From positions 1 to 57,742 of the forward strand of contig PXTT01000051.1 in NCBI GenBank assembly GCA_003022535.1: DNA of 57,742 nucleotides, in the 5' to 3' direction. The translations under genes and the position numbers were made by a program. This DNA is from Bacteroidetes bacterium QS_9_68_14 (lineage in GTDB: Bacteria > Bacteroidota > Rhodothermia > Rhodothermales > Salinibacteraceae). The notes beneath the pieces were generated by a model, which was given only the letters and a program-made list of their open reading frames with translations, was not told the DNA's origin and ran no database searches. Of the stretch, positions 8,115-18,200 are shown piece by piece (position 1 is the first letter of the stretch; each line of letters starts with the position of its first letter).

Positions 8115-9083
8115 ATGAGCTACGCCTCTTCCGTCACCGTCCTCGCGTTGCTGCTCGCCGGGTGCGCCCCTGCCAGCACCACCGTCGCCCAAGAAGCCAC
8201 GCCCTCGCCTGTGCCTGCCGGGGGCGCCGCGGTCGAGGCCGTCGCCGACGGCTTTCAGTTCACCGAAGGCCCCTACTGGCGCCCCGAGAGCGGCACGCTG
8301 CTGTTCAGCGACATCCCGGCGAATACGATCTACCAGTGGCACCCCGAGGCCGATAGCACGAGCGTCTACCGCCGCCCCTCGGGGCGCTCGAACGGCATCG
8401 TGGCCGGGTCGATCGTGGCCGGGCCGGCGGAGGGTAGCCTGCTTCTCGCCCAGCACGGGTGGCGCCGCGTGGCGCGCGTGGCGCCCGACGGGCGCGAGAC
8501 GGCCCTTGCCACTCACTACAACGGTCAGCGCCTCAACAGCCCCAACGACGTGGCCCTTCGCTCCGACGGCACCGTCTACTTCACCGATCCGCCCTACGGC
8601 GTCGGAGCGGAGGCGCGCGAGCTGGACATCGCCGGCGTCTACCGCCTCCCGCCCGGCGCCGAAGAGCCGGTGCTCATTACTGGCGAGTTCGCTCGGCCCA
8701 ACGGCATTGCGCTCTCGCCGGCTGGCGAGTCGCGCCTCTACGTCAACGACACGCGGCAGGGCCTCATCCGCGCCTACGACGTGGCTCCGAGCGGTGAAGT
8801 CTCGGACGGCGAGGTCTTCGCGCGGCTGGAGGACCCGGACGCCGAGGGCGCTCCCGACGGCATGACGGTGGACGCGACAGGCCGCCTCTACTCCACCGGC
8901 CCGGGCGGGCTCTGGATCTTCGCCCCCGGCGGCGAGCAGCTCGACCGTATCCGTCTCCCCGCGCGGGCGACGAACGTGACTTTCGGCGGCGCGCAGGGCC
9001 AGACGCTCTTCGTCACGACCCCCTCGACGGTCTACCGCGTGCCCGTGGACGCCACCGGCGTGCGCTGGGCACCGGCGCGCTGA
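8115..9083 (+). CDS. SMP-30/gluconolactonase-family lipoprotein
   Basis: Lipobox LLAGCAP; EGPYWRPESGTLLFSDIPANTIYQW, GRSNGIV, NSPNDVALRSDGTVYFTDPPYG, RPNGIALSP, PDGMTVDATGRLY. Confidence 0.88.
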   Translation: MSYASSVTVLALLLAGCAPASTTVAQEATPSPVPAGGAAVEAVADGFQFTEGPYWRPESGTLLFSDIPANTIYQWHPEADSTSVYRRPSGRSNGIVAGSIVAGPAEGSLLLAQHGWRRVARVAPDGRETALATHYNGQRLNSPNDVALRSDGTVYFTDPPYGVGAEARELDIAGVYRLPPGAEEPVLITGEFARPNGIALSPAGESRLYVNDTRQGLIRAYDVAPSGEVSDGEVFARLEDPDAEGAPDGMTVDATGRLYSTGPGGLWIFAPGGEQLDRIRLPARATNVTFGGAQGQTLFVTTPSTVYRVPVDATGVRWAPAR

Positions 9084-9120
9084 TCGTCAGCGCGCTGATC
9101 GTCGGCGTGGCCTCTTCCCG

Positions 9121-9378
9121 GTGGGCTACGGCTACGCCTCGCGGCGCCGAGCCGGCGATGGCAAGATCAAGACCCCAAAGAAATTCCACGCCGGTGCACT
9201 GAATCGTCCTCTCAAACCCGAACAGTCCGATCACTTCCTGATTGGCCTTCGACAGCCCCTCAGTGAGCCGGAAGAGGCGCGCTACAGACTCGAAGAGTGG
9301 TTCTATGACAACCCGGACAAGCGCGTCTCAATTCTGCACTACTACGACGACAACCGAATAGAAGAGGTGACACCATGA
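9121..9378 (+). CDS. Small hypothetical protein (upstream partner of an ATGA-overlapping pair)
   Basis: 85-aa ORF in AT-richer local sequence; stop overlaps next ATG (ATGA). True start uncertain. Confidence 0.45.
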   Translation: MGYGYASRRRAGDGKIKTPKKFHAGALNRPLKPEQSDHFLIGLRQPLSEPEEARYRLEEWFYDNPDKRVSILHYYDDNRIEEVTP

Positions 9379-9590
9379 AAGCGATGAGCCGCGAAGCCTA
9401 CATTGAAGACCTCGAAGACCTCTTCGAGGAACAGCCTGACCCGATGCCGCGCGATGCAGCGCTGGCCATACATGGCTATCTCAAAGGTCTCTCGCACTCT
9501 CACGTCATCACTCTGGATGACTACAAGAAATTTCGAGAGCGCATTCCTCTTAGTGGGGAGGAGCTATCCGAATCGGGCGTGAGTATCTGA
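9375..9590 (+). CDS. Small acidic hypothetical protein
   Basis: 71-aa ORF starting in the ATGA overlap; MSREAYIEDLEDLFEEQPDPMPRDAALAIHGYLKGLSHSHVITLDDYKKFRERI. Confidence 0.45.
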   Translation: MKAMSREAYIEDLEDLFEEQPDPMPRDAALAIHGYLKGLSHSHVITLDDYKKFRERIPLSGEELSESGVSI

Positions 9591-9752
9591 TCCTGCCCAC
9601 AAAAGGGATTCTTTAGCCCCCCGGATTTCGAAAGGCGCTTACAAGTAATGCGCAAACGGTCGATCAGCGTCAGCGAGTCTACGCACGATAACGACCCATG
9701 TCGATTTTTAGCCTCTCGACGCCGCTTATTTGTTGCAATTGCGGCCCTCTTT

Positions 9753-10355
9753 TTATTTCACTCTCCAACACGACGCTGCTCCTTCGCGCGGGACCTTCGC
9801 GGCCTCCACGCGCTCCTCAACGTGCCGGTGCAGCGCCTGGCGGTCCTCCTCGTTGGGCAGGCCCAGCGCGGCGACGGGTCCTTCGCGGGCGCGCAGCAGA
9901 AGCACCGGTGTGGCCGTTCTCCCGAGGAAGGGGCGCACCGCCGCGTAGCGCCGTTCGTGGCGGTGAAAGCGGCGCGCCGTCACGACCGCGGGCGGCCCCA
10001 TCGTGTCGTACAGCAGGCGCATCTGCTCGCGCCCCCGCTCGACCGTTACCGCCTGGGGGCCGACCCGGACGACCGCTCGCGGGCGCCTTCCAACCACGCC
10101 CGCGCCCAGCCCTGCGAGGAGCGCCGCCCCGGCAAGCCCGCCTGCCAGCGCGAGCGAGGGCATCCCGAAGAGCCCGGCAGCCGCTTCGGCAGCGTAGACG
10201 CCCATCAGCCCCGCCAGCGCGGCCCCCGTGAGCAACGCAATCTGGAGCGCCTCGGCGCGCAGGCGGTCGCCCGTGCGACGGCGCAGCGCCCGCCCCAGCG
10301 GCGAGAAGCGCGGGTCGAAGCCGCCGGGAATGACGAACGGGGGCGGGGCGGACAC
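9753..10355 (-). CDS. Hypothetical membrane protein
   Basis: 200-aa ORF with two hydrophobic segments (ALQIALLTGAALAGLMGVYA; LALAGGLAGAALLAGLGAGVV); at the 3' end of the co-oriented envelope cluster. Confidence 0.55.
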   Translation of the reverse strand: MSAPPPFVIPGGFDPRFSPLGRALRRRTGDRLRAEALQIALLTGAALAGLMGVYAAEAAAGLFGMPSLALAGGLAGAALLAGLGAGVVGRRPRAVVRVGPQAVTVERGREQMRLLYDTMGPPAVVTARRFHRHERRYAAVRPFLGRTATPVLLLRAREGPVAALGLPNEEDRQALHRHVEERVEAAKVPREGAASCWRVK

Positions 10356-10468
10356 AGGCGCACGGCAGGCAACGCGAGAGAGGCGACGGGTCCTCTCGAA
10401 AGCACAGCCGGCGAGAAGTGTCCCGGTTTAGAAATCGTTTTGATTTCAGATCGGAGCGAGCGTGACCG

Positions 10469-11986
10469 CTACCGCTCCCGGCGCCGCGTCTCGGGATCAG
10501 AGGCGGGCATGCCGTAGGACGAGAGGTCGAGCGTAAACTCTTGGCGGTACGCCTTGTAGATCGTCATAATCAGCGCCGTGGCCGGCACGGCGATCAGCGC
10601 CCCGAAGACGCCCATGAAGGAGCCGAAGACCAAAAGCGAGAGTATGATCAGCACCGGGTGCAGGCCCACCTGGTGGCTCATGATGTTGGGCGTGAGCACG
10701 CTCTGCTCCAGCAGCCCCTGCCCCGTCAAGACGGCCACGACCGCGACGGTGTCCAGGAGCCACGGGTCGCCGAAGATCGTTGTGATGGCCACCGCGACCA
10801 CCATGCTGAGGATGGCTCCGAGGTTCGGGATCAGGTTGGCGATCCCGGCAATCAGCCCGATCAGGAGCCACAGCGGCACGTCGAACGCCAACGGGGAGAG
10901 CAAGAGCGACACGTTGAAGCCGGCGATGGCGCACACCAGCAGTTGCCCGCGCAGGTAGCTGCCGACGATGCGGCTGGCGTTGACGAGGTAGTCGCGCCGC
11001 CCCCCGAGTGTCGGGAAAAGCTCCATGAGGCGGCGCGTAATGAAGGGGTAGTCTTTGAGCGTGTAGAAGAGAATGACCGGCATGATCGCAATGATCGTCA
11101 CCGCGCCCAGGAGCGAGTTGAGGGAGCCGGCCAGCCCCTGGATGACGGCGGGCAGGTCGCTGGCCAGGCGCCCGCTCTGCGACTCCAAGAGACGGTTGAG
11201 CTGGTCGAGCAGTTGCTGCCGGCTTACCAGGCCCGTCGATTCGAGCCCCGTCAGGACCGGCGTGTTTTCGACCCAGGTGCGCACGTTGCCCACCCCATCC
11301 AGGAGCCGTTGCAGGAGCACCTCCACCTGCCCGGCCAGACGCGGCACCAAAAGCACCATCACCAGCACGAGCGCCCCCGACACCACCGCCGAGATCAACA
11401 GCGACGAGAACCGCCGCGAGACTCCAAGGCGCCGGCGCAGGTACCCCACGAAGGGGTCGAAGAGATACGCCATCACGTACACGACCACAAACGGAATTAG
11501 GATCGCGCTCAGCTTTGCCAGGAACCACAGCAAAAGCAAGAACCCGCCCGACACCATGAGCGCCCGCACGGTGCGGTGCTCGCGGAGCGGCCACAGCAGG
11601 AGCGCGCCCGCCAGCCCCAGCAGTGGCGGGTTGATGAAGCTGCCCCACATGCCGTAGAGCAGCAGAACAAACACCACCACGCCCCCGGCCACCAGCACCG
11701 TCTCGAAGGCCGTCAGGCGCTGGTAGAGCGCCCGGTTCTCGGAGGGCGTCACCTGCTGCTGCCCCTCTCCAGAGCGGTTTCCGCGCGCCTGGCGGTCCTC
11801 CTCGGTCGCCCCCTCCTTCTCTGGCGAGCCGGGCCGGCGGGGCGGTAGGCCCAAGCGCCGCGCCGCCACGTGGCCTTGTGGCCGCAGCCTCGACGCCTCG
11901 TCTGCCGGTGGCGCTCCGTCGCCCCGGCGGCGAGGCGCCCCCTGCTGCTCCGAAGAGTGCGTTGCCGGGGAGCCCGCATCAGCCAT
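10469..11986 (-). CDS. AI-2E transporter (PerM/YdiK) family protein; start uncertain
   Basis: Multi-TM protein with FVVVYVMAYLFDPFVGYLRRRLGVSRRFSSLL, VGSYLRGQLLVCAIAGF, IPNLGAILSMVVAV, LEQSVLTPNIMSHQVGLHPVLIILSLLVFGSFMGVFGALIAVP. Confidence 0.9.
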   Translation of the reverse strand: MADAGSPATHSSEQQGAPRRRGDGAPPADEASRLRPQGHVAARRLGLPPRRPGSPEKEGATEEDRQARGNRSGEGQQQVTPSENRALYQRLTAFETVLVAGGVVVFVLLLYGMWGSFINPPLLGLAGALLLWPLREHRTVRALMVSGGFLLLLWFLAKLSAILIPFVVVYVMAYLFDPFVGYLRRRLGVSRRFSSLLISAVVSGALVLVMVLLVPRLAGQVEVLLQRLLDGVGNVRTWVENTPVLTGLESTGLVSRQQLLDQLNRLLESQSGRLASDLPAVIQGLAGSLNSLLGAVTIIAIMPVILFYTLKDYPFITRRLMELFPTLGGRRDYLVNASRIVGSYLRGQLLVCAIAGFNVSLLLSPLAFDVPLWLLIGLIAGIANLIPNLGAILSMVVAVAITTIFGDPWLLDTVAVVAVLTGQGLLEQSVLTPNIMSHQVGLHPVLIILSLLVFGSFMGVFGALIAVPATALIMTIYKAYRQEFTLDLSSYGMPASDPETRRRER

Positions 11987-12060
11987 CGTGCGTCACGGGG
12001 CAGGGGATCGGGGAAAGAGCACCGTTCCGGGCACCGGGGACTCGCGCGCGGAAGGCCGGC

Positions 12061-13272
12061 TTACTGCTCGTCGGCGTTGCCCGCCGCCGCCTCTTTCGCA
12101 GAACCGCCGCCCGTAGCGCCCGAGGCGTCGCTCGCCGGCGTACCCTCCTCCCCGCTGGCAGCGTTGCCTTCTTGCTGCGCCTCGAGGCGCGCCTGGAGCT
12201 CATCGAGGCGCGCCTGGCGCCGCTCCAGCTCGCGCCGCATCTCTTCGAGGTTGTCGTACGTGTCTTCGATGGCGCTCTCGCGGATCTCGAAGTCGGCCTT
12301 TTCCATGTAGCCACGCTCCTCGAAGTACGACTTGAACAGGAAGTTGTGCTTGAGCGCTTCCATGTTCTCCGAGAAGCGGTAGGCGCCCAGCGACGCCCAC
12401 TGCGTGGCGTTCTCCGCGTTTTCGAGCACGCTCTCGATGCGCTGCGTGCTGGCCACGAGCGTGTCGGCCGCCGCGAGGAACTGGTTGTAGGCCGCCTCGT
12501 CGTTGAGCAGCTTCCCGAGCGTGCCCTCGCCCTGGTTCACCTTGCTCAATATTCGCTGGAGGCGGGCAGTGGCCTCCTCCGCGCTGGCGGTGATGCGGTC
12601 GGCGCTGGCCGAGAGGTCGGTCATGAGCTGCTGCGTCTCGGCGGCGGTGGCCTCGGCCTGCTCGATAGTCGCCACGCTGCGGTTGTAGAGCGCGTCGTCG
12701 TAGATGAAGCGCCCCAGCGAGCCGCGCCCGCGCTGAATGTCCTGCATGATCTGCTTCGCCTCCACGGCCACGGTGGCGAAGGTGTCGACCGTCCCCAGCA
12801 GCTGGTCGCTCGTCTCCGAGATACTAAACGGCTCCTGCCCGCGAATTTGCGGGGTTCCCTCCTGCGGATCGACCGGCTCGAGGTCGTCCGGCGCCATGCC
12901 CTGCCCGGCCAGTTCGCTCTGCGAGGGGTTCACCAGCACGACCATCATGTTACCCCCCACCAGGCTCTGGCTCTTGATCTGCGCGATGGTGCTGTCGTTG
13001 ACGACCCCCTGGTAGTTATTTTTGATGGCCATCTCCACCGTGAAGCGCCCGCCCGGGTCGTCGGGAACGGCGATGCCCTCGACGCGCCCGGCCCCGGCCC
13101 CTTGGTACTGAACCGGGGCCCCCACGCTCAGGCCGGCGAGGTTGTTGAACTCCGACTCCAGCGGGAAGGTGTTGCTAAAGAGAAACGACCGGCTGGCAAT
13201 GGCAAAGAGTGCCACCAGAAAGAGCGCCAGCCCGGCGAAGACGAGAATACCGACGCGCGCTTGCCGAGACAT
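12061..13272 (-). CDS. mlaD: MlaD/MCE-domain lipid transport protein with long helical C-terminus
   Basis: N-terminal TM then FNNLAGLSVGAPVQYQGAGAGRVEGIAV (MCE domain), long helical region; next to MlaF and MlaE homologues. Confidence 0.88.
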   Translation of the reverse strand: MSRQARVGILVFAGLALFLVALFAIASRSFLFSNTFPLESEFNNLAGLSVGAPVQYQGAGAGRVEGIAVPDDPGGRFTVEMAIKNNYQGVVNDSTIAQIKSQSLVGGNMMVVLVNPSQSELAGQGMAPDDLEPVDPQEGTPQIRGQEPFSISETSDQLLGTVDTFATVAVEAKQIMQDIQRGRGSLGRFIYDDALYNRSVATIEQAEATAAETQQLMTDLSASADRITASAEEATARLQRILSKVNQGEGTLGKLLNDEAAYNQFLAAADTLVASTQRIESVLENAENATQWASLGAYRFSENMEALKHNFLFKSYFEERGYMEKADFEIRESAIEDTYDNLEEMRRELERRQARLDELQARLEAQQEGNAASGEEGTPASDASGATGGGSAKEAAAGNADEQ

Positions 13273-13379
13273 GCTTGCGTGGAAGCCTGGGAGAAAGGAA
13301 ACGGCCTGCAGGAGGGAACGCTTGCCGACCGAGCAACGCCCTCTTCTGGGCCCTGGGCTCACCCCATCCTGCCGAACCC

Positions 13380-14234
13380 CTAACTTCCGAAGAAGTTGCG
13401 AAGCACCGGGTGGTTGGAGCGCTCGAGGGCCTCCAGCGAGCCGCTTTCGATAATCTCACCCTCGTAGATGAAGTGCGCTCGGTCGGCGATGATATCGGCG
13501 CAGAGCAGGTCATGCGTAATGGCCACCGAGCTGATGCCTCGCTCGTCGCGCAGGCGTACGATCAGCTCGCTGACGGTGCGCACCGAAACGGGATCCAGGC
13601 CAGTCGTCGGTTCGTCGTAGAGCAGGATCTCCGGCTGCAAGATGATCGCGCGCGCCAGCCCGATGCGCTTCTGCTGGCCGCCCGACAGCTCGGCCGGGAA
13701 CTTCGGCGCCGTGTCGGCGAGGTTGACCCAGCTGAGCGTTTCCTCGATGCGGTCGGTGCGCTCCCCTTCAGAGAGATCGGTATGGCGGTTCAGGAAAAAG
13801 TTCATGTTCTCCTCCACGCTCATCGAGTCGAAGAGCGCCCCGCCCTGAAAGAGGTAGCCAATGGAGAGGCGCAGGTCGTCGAGCTCGTCGCCAGTCATCT
13901 CGTCCACGCGCTTCCCTTTCACCCAGGGCTCGCCGTGGTCGGGCGTCAACAGCTTCACGATGTGCTTCAGCAGCACGCTCTTGCCCGCGCCCGAGCCGCC
14001 CATCACGACCGCCGAGGTGCCCTTCTCGACCGCCAGGGAAGCGCCGTTCAAAACGTTGAGGTCGCCGAAGGACTTGTGCAGGTCCCGCAGCTCGATGATC
14101 GTGTCCTCGGGCGGCGGCCCGCTGCCGACCTCGGCCACGCGGTTGGGCGCGAGCTCGCCGTTGCCAGCGTGGTCCTCGCCGGGCTGCTCGCCGCGGGGGC
14201 GTTGCGCGCCGCCGGTCGCTGCACGTTCAGCCAT
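13380..14234 (-). CDS. mlaF: MlaF-type ABC ATPase
   Basis: VVMGGSGAGKSVLLKHIVKLL (Walker A), LSGGQQKRIGLARAIILQPEILLYDEPTTGLDP (signature, Walker B). Confidence 0.93.
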   Translation of the reverse strand: MAERAATGGAQRPRGEQPGEDHAGNGELAPNRVAEVGSGPPPEDTIIELRDLHKSFGDLNVLNGASLAVEKGTSAVVMGGSGAGKSVLLKHIVKLLTPDHGEPWVKGKRVDEMTGDELDDLRLSIGYLFQGGALFDSMSVEENMNFFLNRHTDLSEGERTDRIEETLSWVNLADTAPKFPAELSGGQQKRIGLARAIILQPEILLYDEPTTGLDPVSVRTVSELIVRLRDERGISSVAITHDLLCADIIADRAHFIYEGEIIESGSLEALERSNHPVLRNFFGS

Positions 14235-14252
14235 TGTGGGGGGAAGTGATTA

Positions 14253-15059
14253 TTAATGGTCAGTTGTGGAAGGGGGGGGGGGCATCAGCGAGATGCGCAC
14301 GACGATCACGTCGGCCAGCAGGATCAGTAGCGAGGAGACGACCACCGCGCGCATCGCCGCCTGGCCTACCTCGCGCGTGCCGCCGCGCACGTTGTAGCCG
14401 AGGTAGGAGCTGACAATGGCGACGATGAACCCGAAGATGCTCGTTTTCATCGTGTCCACGAACAGGTCGGCGAATCGGATCGTCGAGAAGGCGGTGGTGA
14501 AGAACACACGATAGTCCATGCCGCTGGCGATGAGCGACTCGAAGTACCCGCCGATCATGGCGATGGTGTCGGCCCAGATGGTGAGAACCGGGAAGATGAA
14601 CACGCAGGCGACCACGCGCGTGACCACGAGATAGTGAAAGGGCTTCAAGGCGGCCACCTCCAGCGCGTCGATCTGCTCGGTTACGCGCATCGAGCCGATT
14701 TCCGCCCCGATTCCCGCCCCGAGGCGCCCGGCCAATACCAGCGACGTAAAGACCGGCCCGATCTCCTTGATGATCGAAAGCGCCAGCATATTGGGCAGGG
14801 CGTACTCCGCGCCGTAGGCCGCGAGGGTCCCACGGCTCTGCATGGCCATGACGATCCCGATGGCCAGCCCCGTCACGCTGACGAGTAGGAAGCTGCGCGC
14901 CCCGACCTCATCCATCTGTTCGAGCGTCTCCTTCCACTCATACGGCGGCTTCCAGAAGCGCGCGAAGAACTCGCCGACGAAGGAAGCCAGCTCCCCGGTG
15001 CGCTCCAGGCCGTTGGCAAGGGCGCTCCCGCGTCCGGGCAGGAGATTGGTAAAGCGCAT
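14253..15059 (-). CDS. mlaE: MlaE-type ABC permease
   Basis: Family text ALSIIKEIGPVFTSLVLAGRLGAGIGAEIGSMRVTEQIDALEV and GYNVRGGTREVGQAAMRAVVVSSLLI. Confidence 0.93.
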   Translation of the reverse strand: MRFTNLLPGRGSALANGLERTGELASFVGEFFARFWKPPYEWKETLEQMDEVGARSFLLVSVTGLAIGIVMAMQSRGTLAAYGAEYALPNMLALSIIKEIGPVFTSLVLAGRLGAGIGAEIGSMRVTEQIDALEVAALKPFHYLVVTRVVACVFIFPVLTIWADTIAMIGGYFESLIASGMDYRVFFTTAFSTIRFADLFVDTMKTSIFGFIVAIVSSYLGYNVRGGTREVGQAAMRAVVVSSLLILLADVIVVRISLMPPPPSTTDH

Positions 15060-15227
15060 TGCTCGCGTGCGAGAGTGCGGGGGTACGGGAGTGGGGGGGA
15101 GTGTTCGTTATCTCTGTGAGAGCGTGGCCCGGGCCTGCGGCGCACCGGTAGTGCCGCGGGCAACGCTTTTAGAGAAGCGGAAGCGCCGCGGTATGGGTCG
15201 CTTCCACCTCTCTGCACTCCCGCGTTT

Positions 15228-18200
15228 CTAATAAGCGTACTCGTAGCGCAGGTTCAGGCGGATGGACTCGCGGCGCAGCAGGCGCACCAGAAGGCCCTCG
15301 GTTACTTCGTACTGAATCGTGACCTCCGTCTGGATTCCGGCGTCGCCCGCGTCGCCGGCGGCCGCCCCGAGCGGCTGGCCGACGGCCACGAAGAACGGGT
15401 TCGGCAGCACGCCAGAGTAGATGTACTCCCCGGCCGTGAGCACGGTGCCGCGTTGCGGGTTGGTCCGAATCTCGATCACGTCCAGCCCCACTCCCTGCGC
15501 GCTAGCGAACCCTTCCACGAGGTTGGAAATCTGGCCGAGGGCCGCGCCGGTGGCCAGGCTGGTGGCGCCCCTCCCCCCAGCGCCAGTGCGCGCGCCGGCC
15601 GGCTGCCCTGTGGCAATGTAGGAGAAAATGTCGGTCGTAGACATCGGCGTGCTGGAGCCGAGCTCGAAGTTGAGGTCGCCGGGACGCCCGCGCACCGCCA
15701 GGGTAATCGTCACCTCGTTGCCGCGCGACTGGCGGGCCTGCACGTTGTACTCCGCCTCCAGGTCGATGGACGGGTTCGCGGGGTTGCCGTTGAAGGTGAT
15801 AACCCCGCTGGCGATCTCGAAGCGCTTGCCGAACTGGACCACGCGGCTCCGCTCGGGCACAACCTCGATGGACCCGAAGAGCTGAAGGTCTTCCTGCGCG
15901 TCTTTCCGGAGGTCGATGTCGCCCTCGAGCTGCACGTCGAGCTCGGGGTTGGCCGTCGAGCGCAGCCACGTGTCGCGCTCGATTTCCATGTCGAGGTTCA
16001 TCGCCAGCGCCTGGTAGACCTGCGAGCGGGTCGTGTCGGCCTCGGTGACGCGCACGCCGAAGTTTTCGCGCAACGCGCGCAGGTCCTGCTCCCCCAGGGT
16101 GGCCTCCGCGTAGTTGCTTTCCCCGCCGCGCAGAGCATCGAGGTAGAGGTCCGCGTCGCGCACCGTCAGGTCCCCGCGCAGAACCGGCGCCTGCGTGGTC
16201 CCTTGCAGCCGGAGGTCGCCGCTGGCGGTGGCGCGGTACCCGTCGGTTTCCACCGCGCGGAAGTTGCTCGCCCGGGCAGTCAGGTCGAGCTGGCCGAGCG
16301 TGAGCTCCTGGAGGGCCACCGTGCCGTCGATGGTGAGGCGCCCGTCTCCCGCTTCCACGACGGCGCGCTCGACCTGCACCCGGTCGTCGGTGAAGCGGAG
16401 CTGGGCGCGCACGTTCTGGTAGGCCGTCCCGATGTTGGCGAGGTCGAAGGTGCCGCCGGCCAGCGTGGCCGTGCCCCGAAGCTCCGGCGCGCCGAGCGTG
16501 CCGCCGAGCACTCCCTCCAGCCCCTCGTAGCCGAAGAGGTCCGCCACCGCCCCGATGCGAAACGCCTCGATGGTGACGACGAGGCTCTGGCGCCCATCGA
16601 AATCCACCACCCCGTCGGCAGCGATCTGCTGGCCGCCTTCGGTGAAGAGCAAAAGGCCCGAGACGCGGTACTCCTCGCCGTAGGAGATCGTCGCGTCCTG
16701 GAGGAGCTTCCAGCGGTCGGACCCGGAGCGCACGTTCAGGGTGTCGAGGCGCACGCGCTGGGCCTCGGGGCGCGGGTCGACCACGCCGGCGAGCTGAACG
16801 TCGCGCTCCGGGTCCACCTTCGCGCGAAGGCGGAGGTCGATGTCCTTCCCCCCGTAGATGGCGCTCACGTCTGCCCGGCGCACCGACGCCTGGCCGCTGG
16901 ACAGGTAGCCGGCCTCTCCGCGCACCTGCGCGTCGCGGAGCGCCTCCACGCCGCGTGCGGCGAGCGCCCGGGCCGCTGGTAGCAACCCGCCCGCCCCCGT
17001 CGAGCCGCGCGCTGTGGCGGCCGTGGCGCGCACGGCCCCGTCGAAGCTGGACACGCGCGTGTCGCCGTAGACGAGCCCGGCGACGTTCACGTCCGACTGG
17101 AGGCGGAGCGGCCCGCCCGGCTGGCCGGCGAGGCGCCCCTGGAAGCGGTTCCCTGCCACCGCCAGGGCCGCGAGGCTGTCGCCGAGGAGCGGGCGCACCG
17201 GCGCAAGGGTGTCCACACTGGCGGTGAAGCGGAAGTTGGAGGCGTATCGCTGCCCCGGGTCGTAGAGCGCGAGCGGGCCGCTGCCGGTCGCGTCGGCCAC
17301 GTTGGAGCGCACGGCGAGCGTGTCGACCACCAGCAGGCCCTCGTTCAGATTGTAGTCCAGCAGCAGGCGTTGCGCGCGGATGCCGACCGCGCGCCCGCCC
17401 GTGAGCCGAATGCGCCCCTGCGAGGTGGCCGTGCGCGGGTCGGTGCCCTGGCCCCGCACGTTGAGCGAGAGGGAGAGCAGCCCCGCGCGCGCCCCGTCGC
17501 CGAGGAGCTGGCCGACGCTCAGGCTGTCGAGGATGCCCTCGGCGCGGTACGAGAGCCGGCCGCCCGTCTGGTCGAGGCGCGCCTGGACGTCCGCACGCCC
17601 GCCGCCCTCGAACCGCAGGTCTGCCGCCAGGTCCGTCACGCCCTCGCTAGCGTCGAGGTCGAGCGTGCCACGGGCGATCGTCGCGTCGTTGATGCGCGAG
17701 CCCGTCAGGTCGATGCGCGCGTTGCCGCGAAGCTCCTCCAGCGAGAACCCCTGGCCTTCGAGCGACCGGATCTCGCCCTGGAGGTTTGTGTCGAGCCCTT
17801 CGACCCCCGCCAGCGCGCCTACGTCAATTCCCGAAAACGTACCGCTCGTGACCGCGAAGGTTGGATCCTCGGCGAAAGGCCGCCCCGTCCCGGCGAGGCG
17901 CGTCTGCCCCTCCGGCACCTCGAGCGTCCCGTCGTAGGCGAGGCGCCCGCCCGAGAGCGTAATCTCGACGGTCGCGCTCTGGATGATCTGCCGGTTCAGA
18001 CGCGAGGAGTCCAGCCGCGCAGTTCCGGCCAGCGACATCGTCTGCGGGTCCAGGCCCTGCCCGTCGAGCGTGACGCTTCCGTTCAGGCTGCTGGACTGCT
18101 CGACGTCGCCGCCGCGGTATTGGCCAAGCCGCCCGATGTTCACGTCCTGGAACGAGGCGCTTCCCACGCTGAACGATGGCGTGGCCGCGAACGGGTAGAC

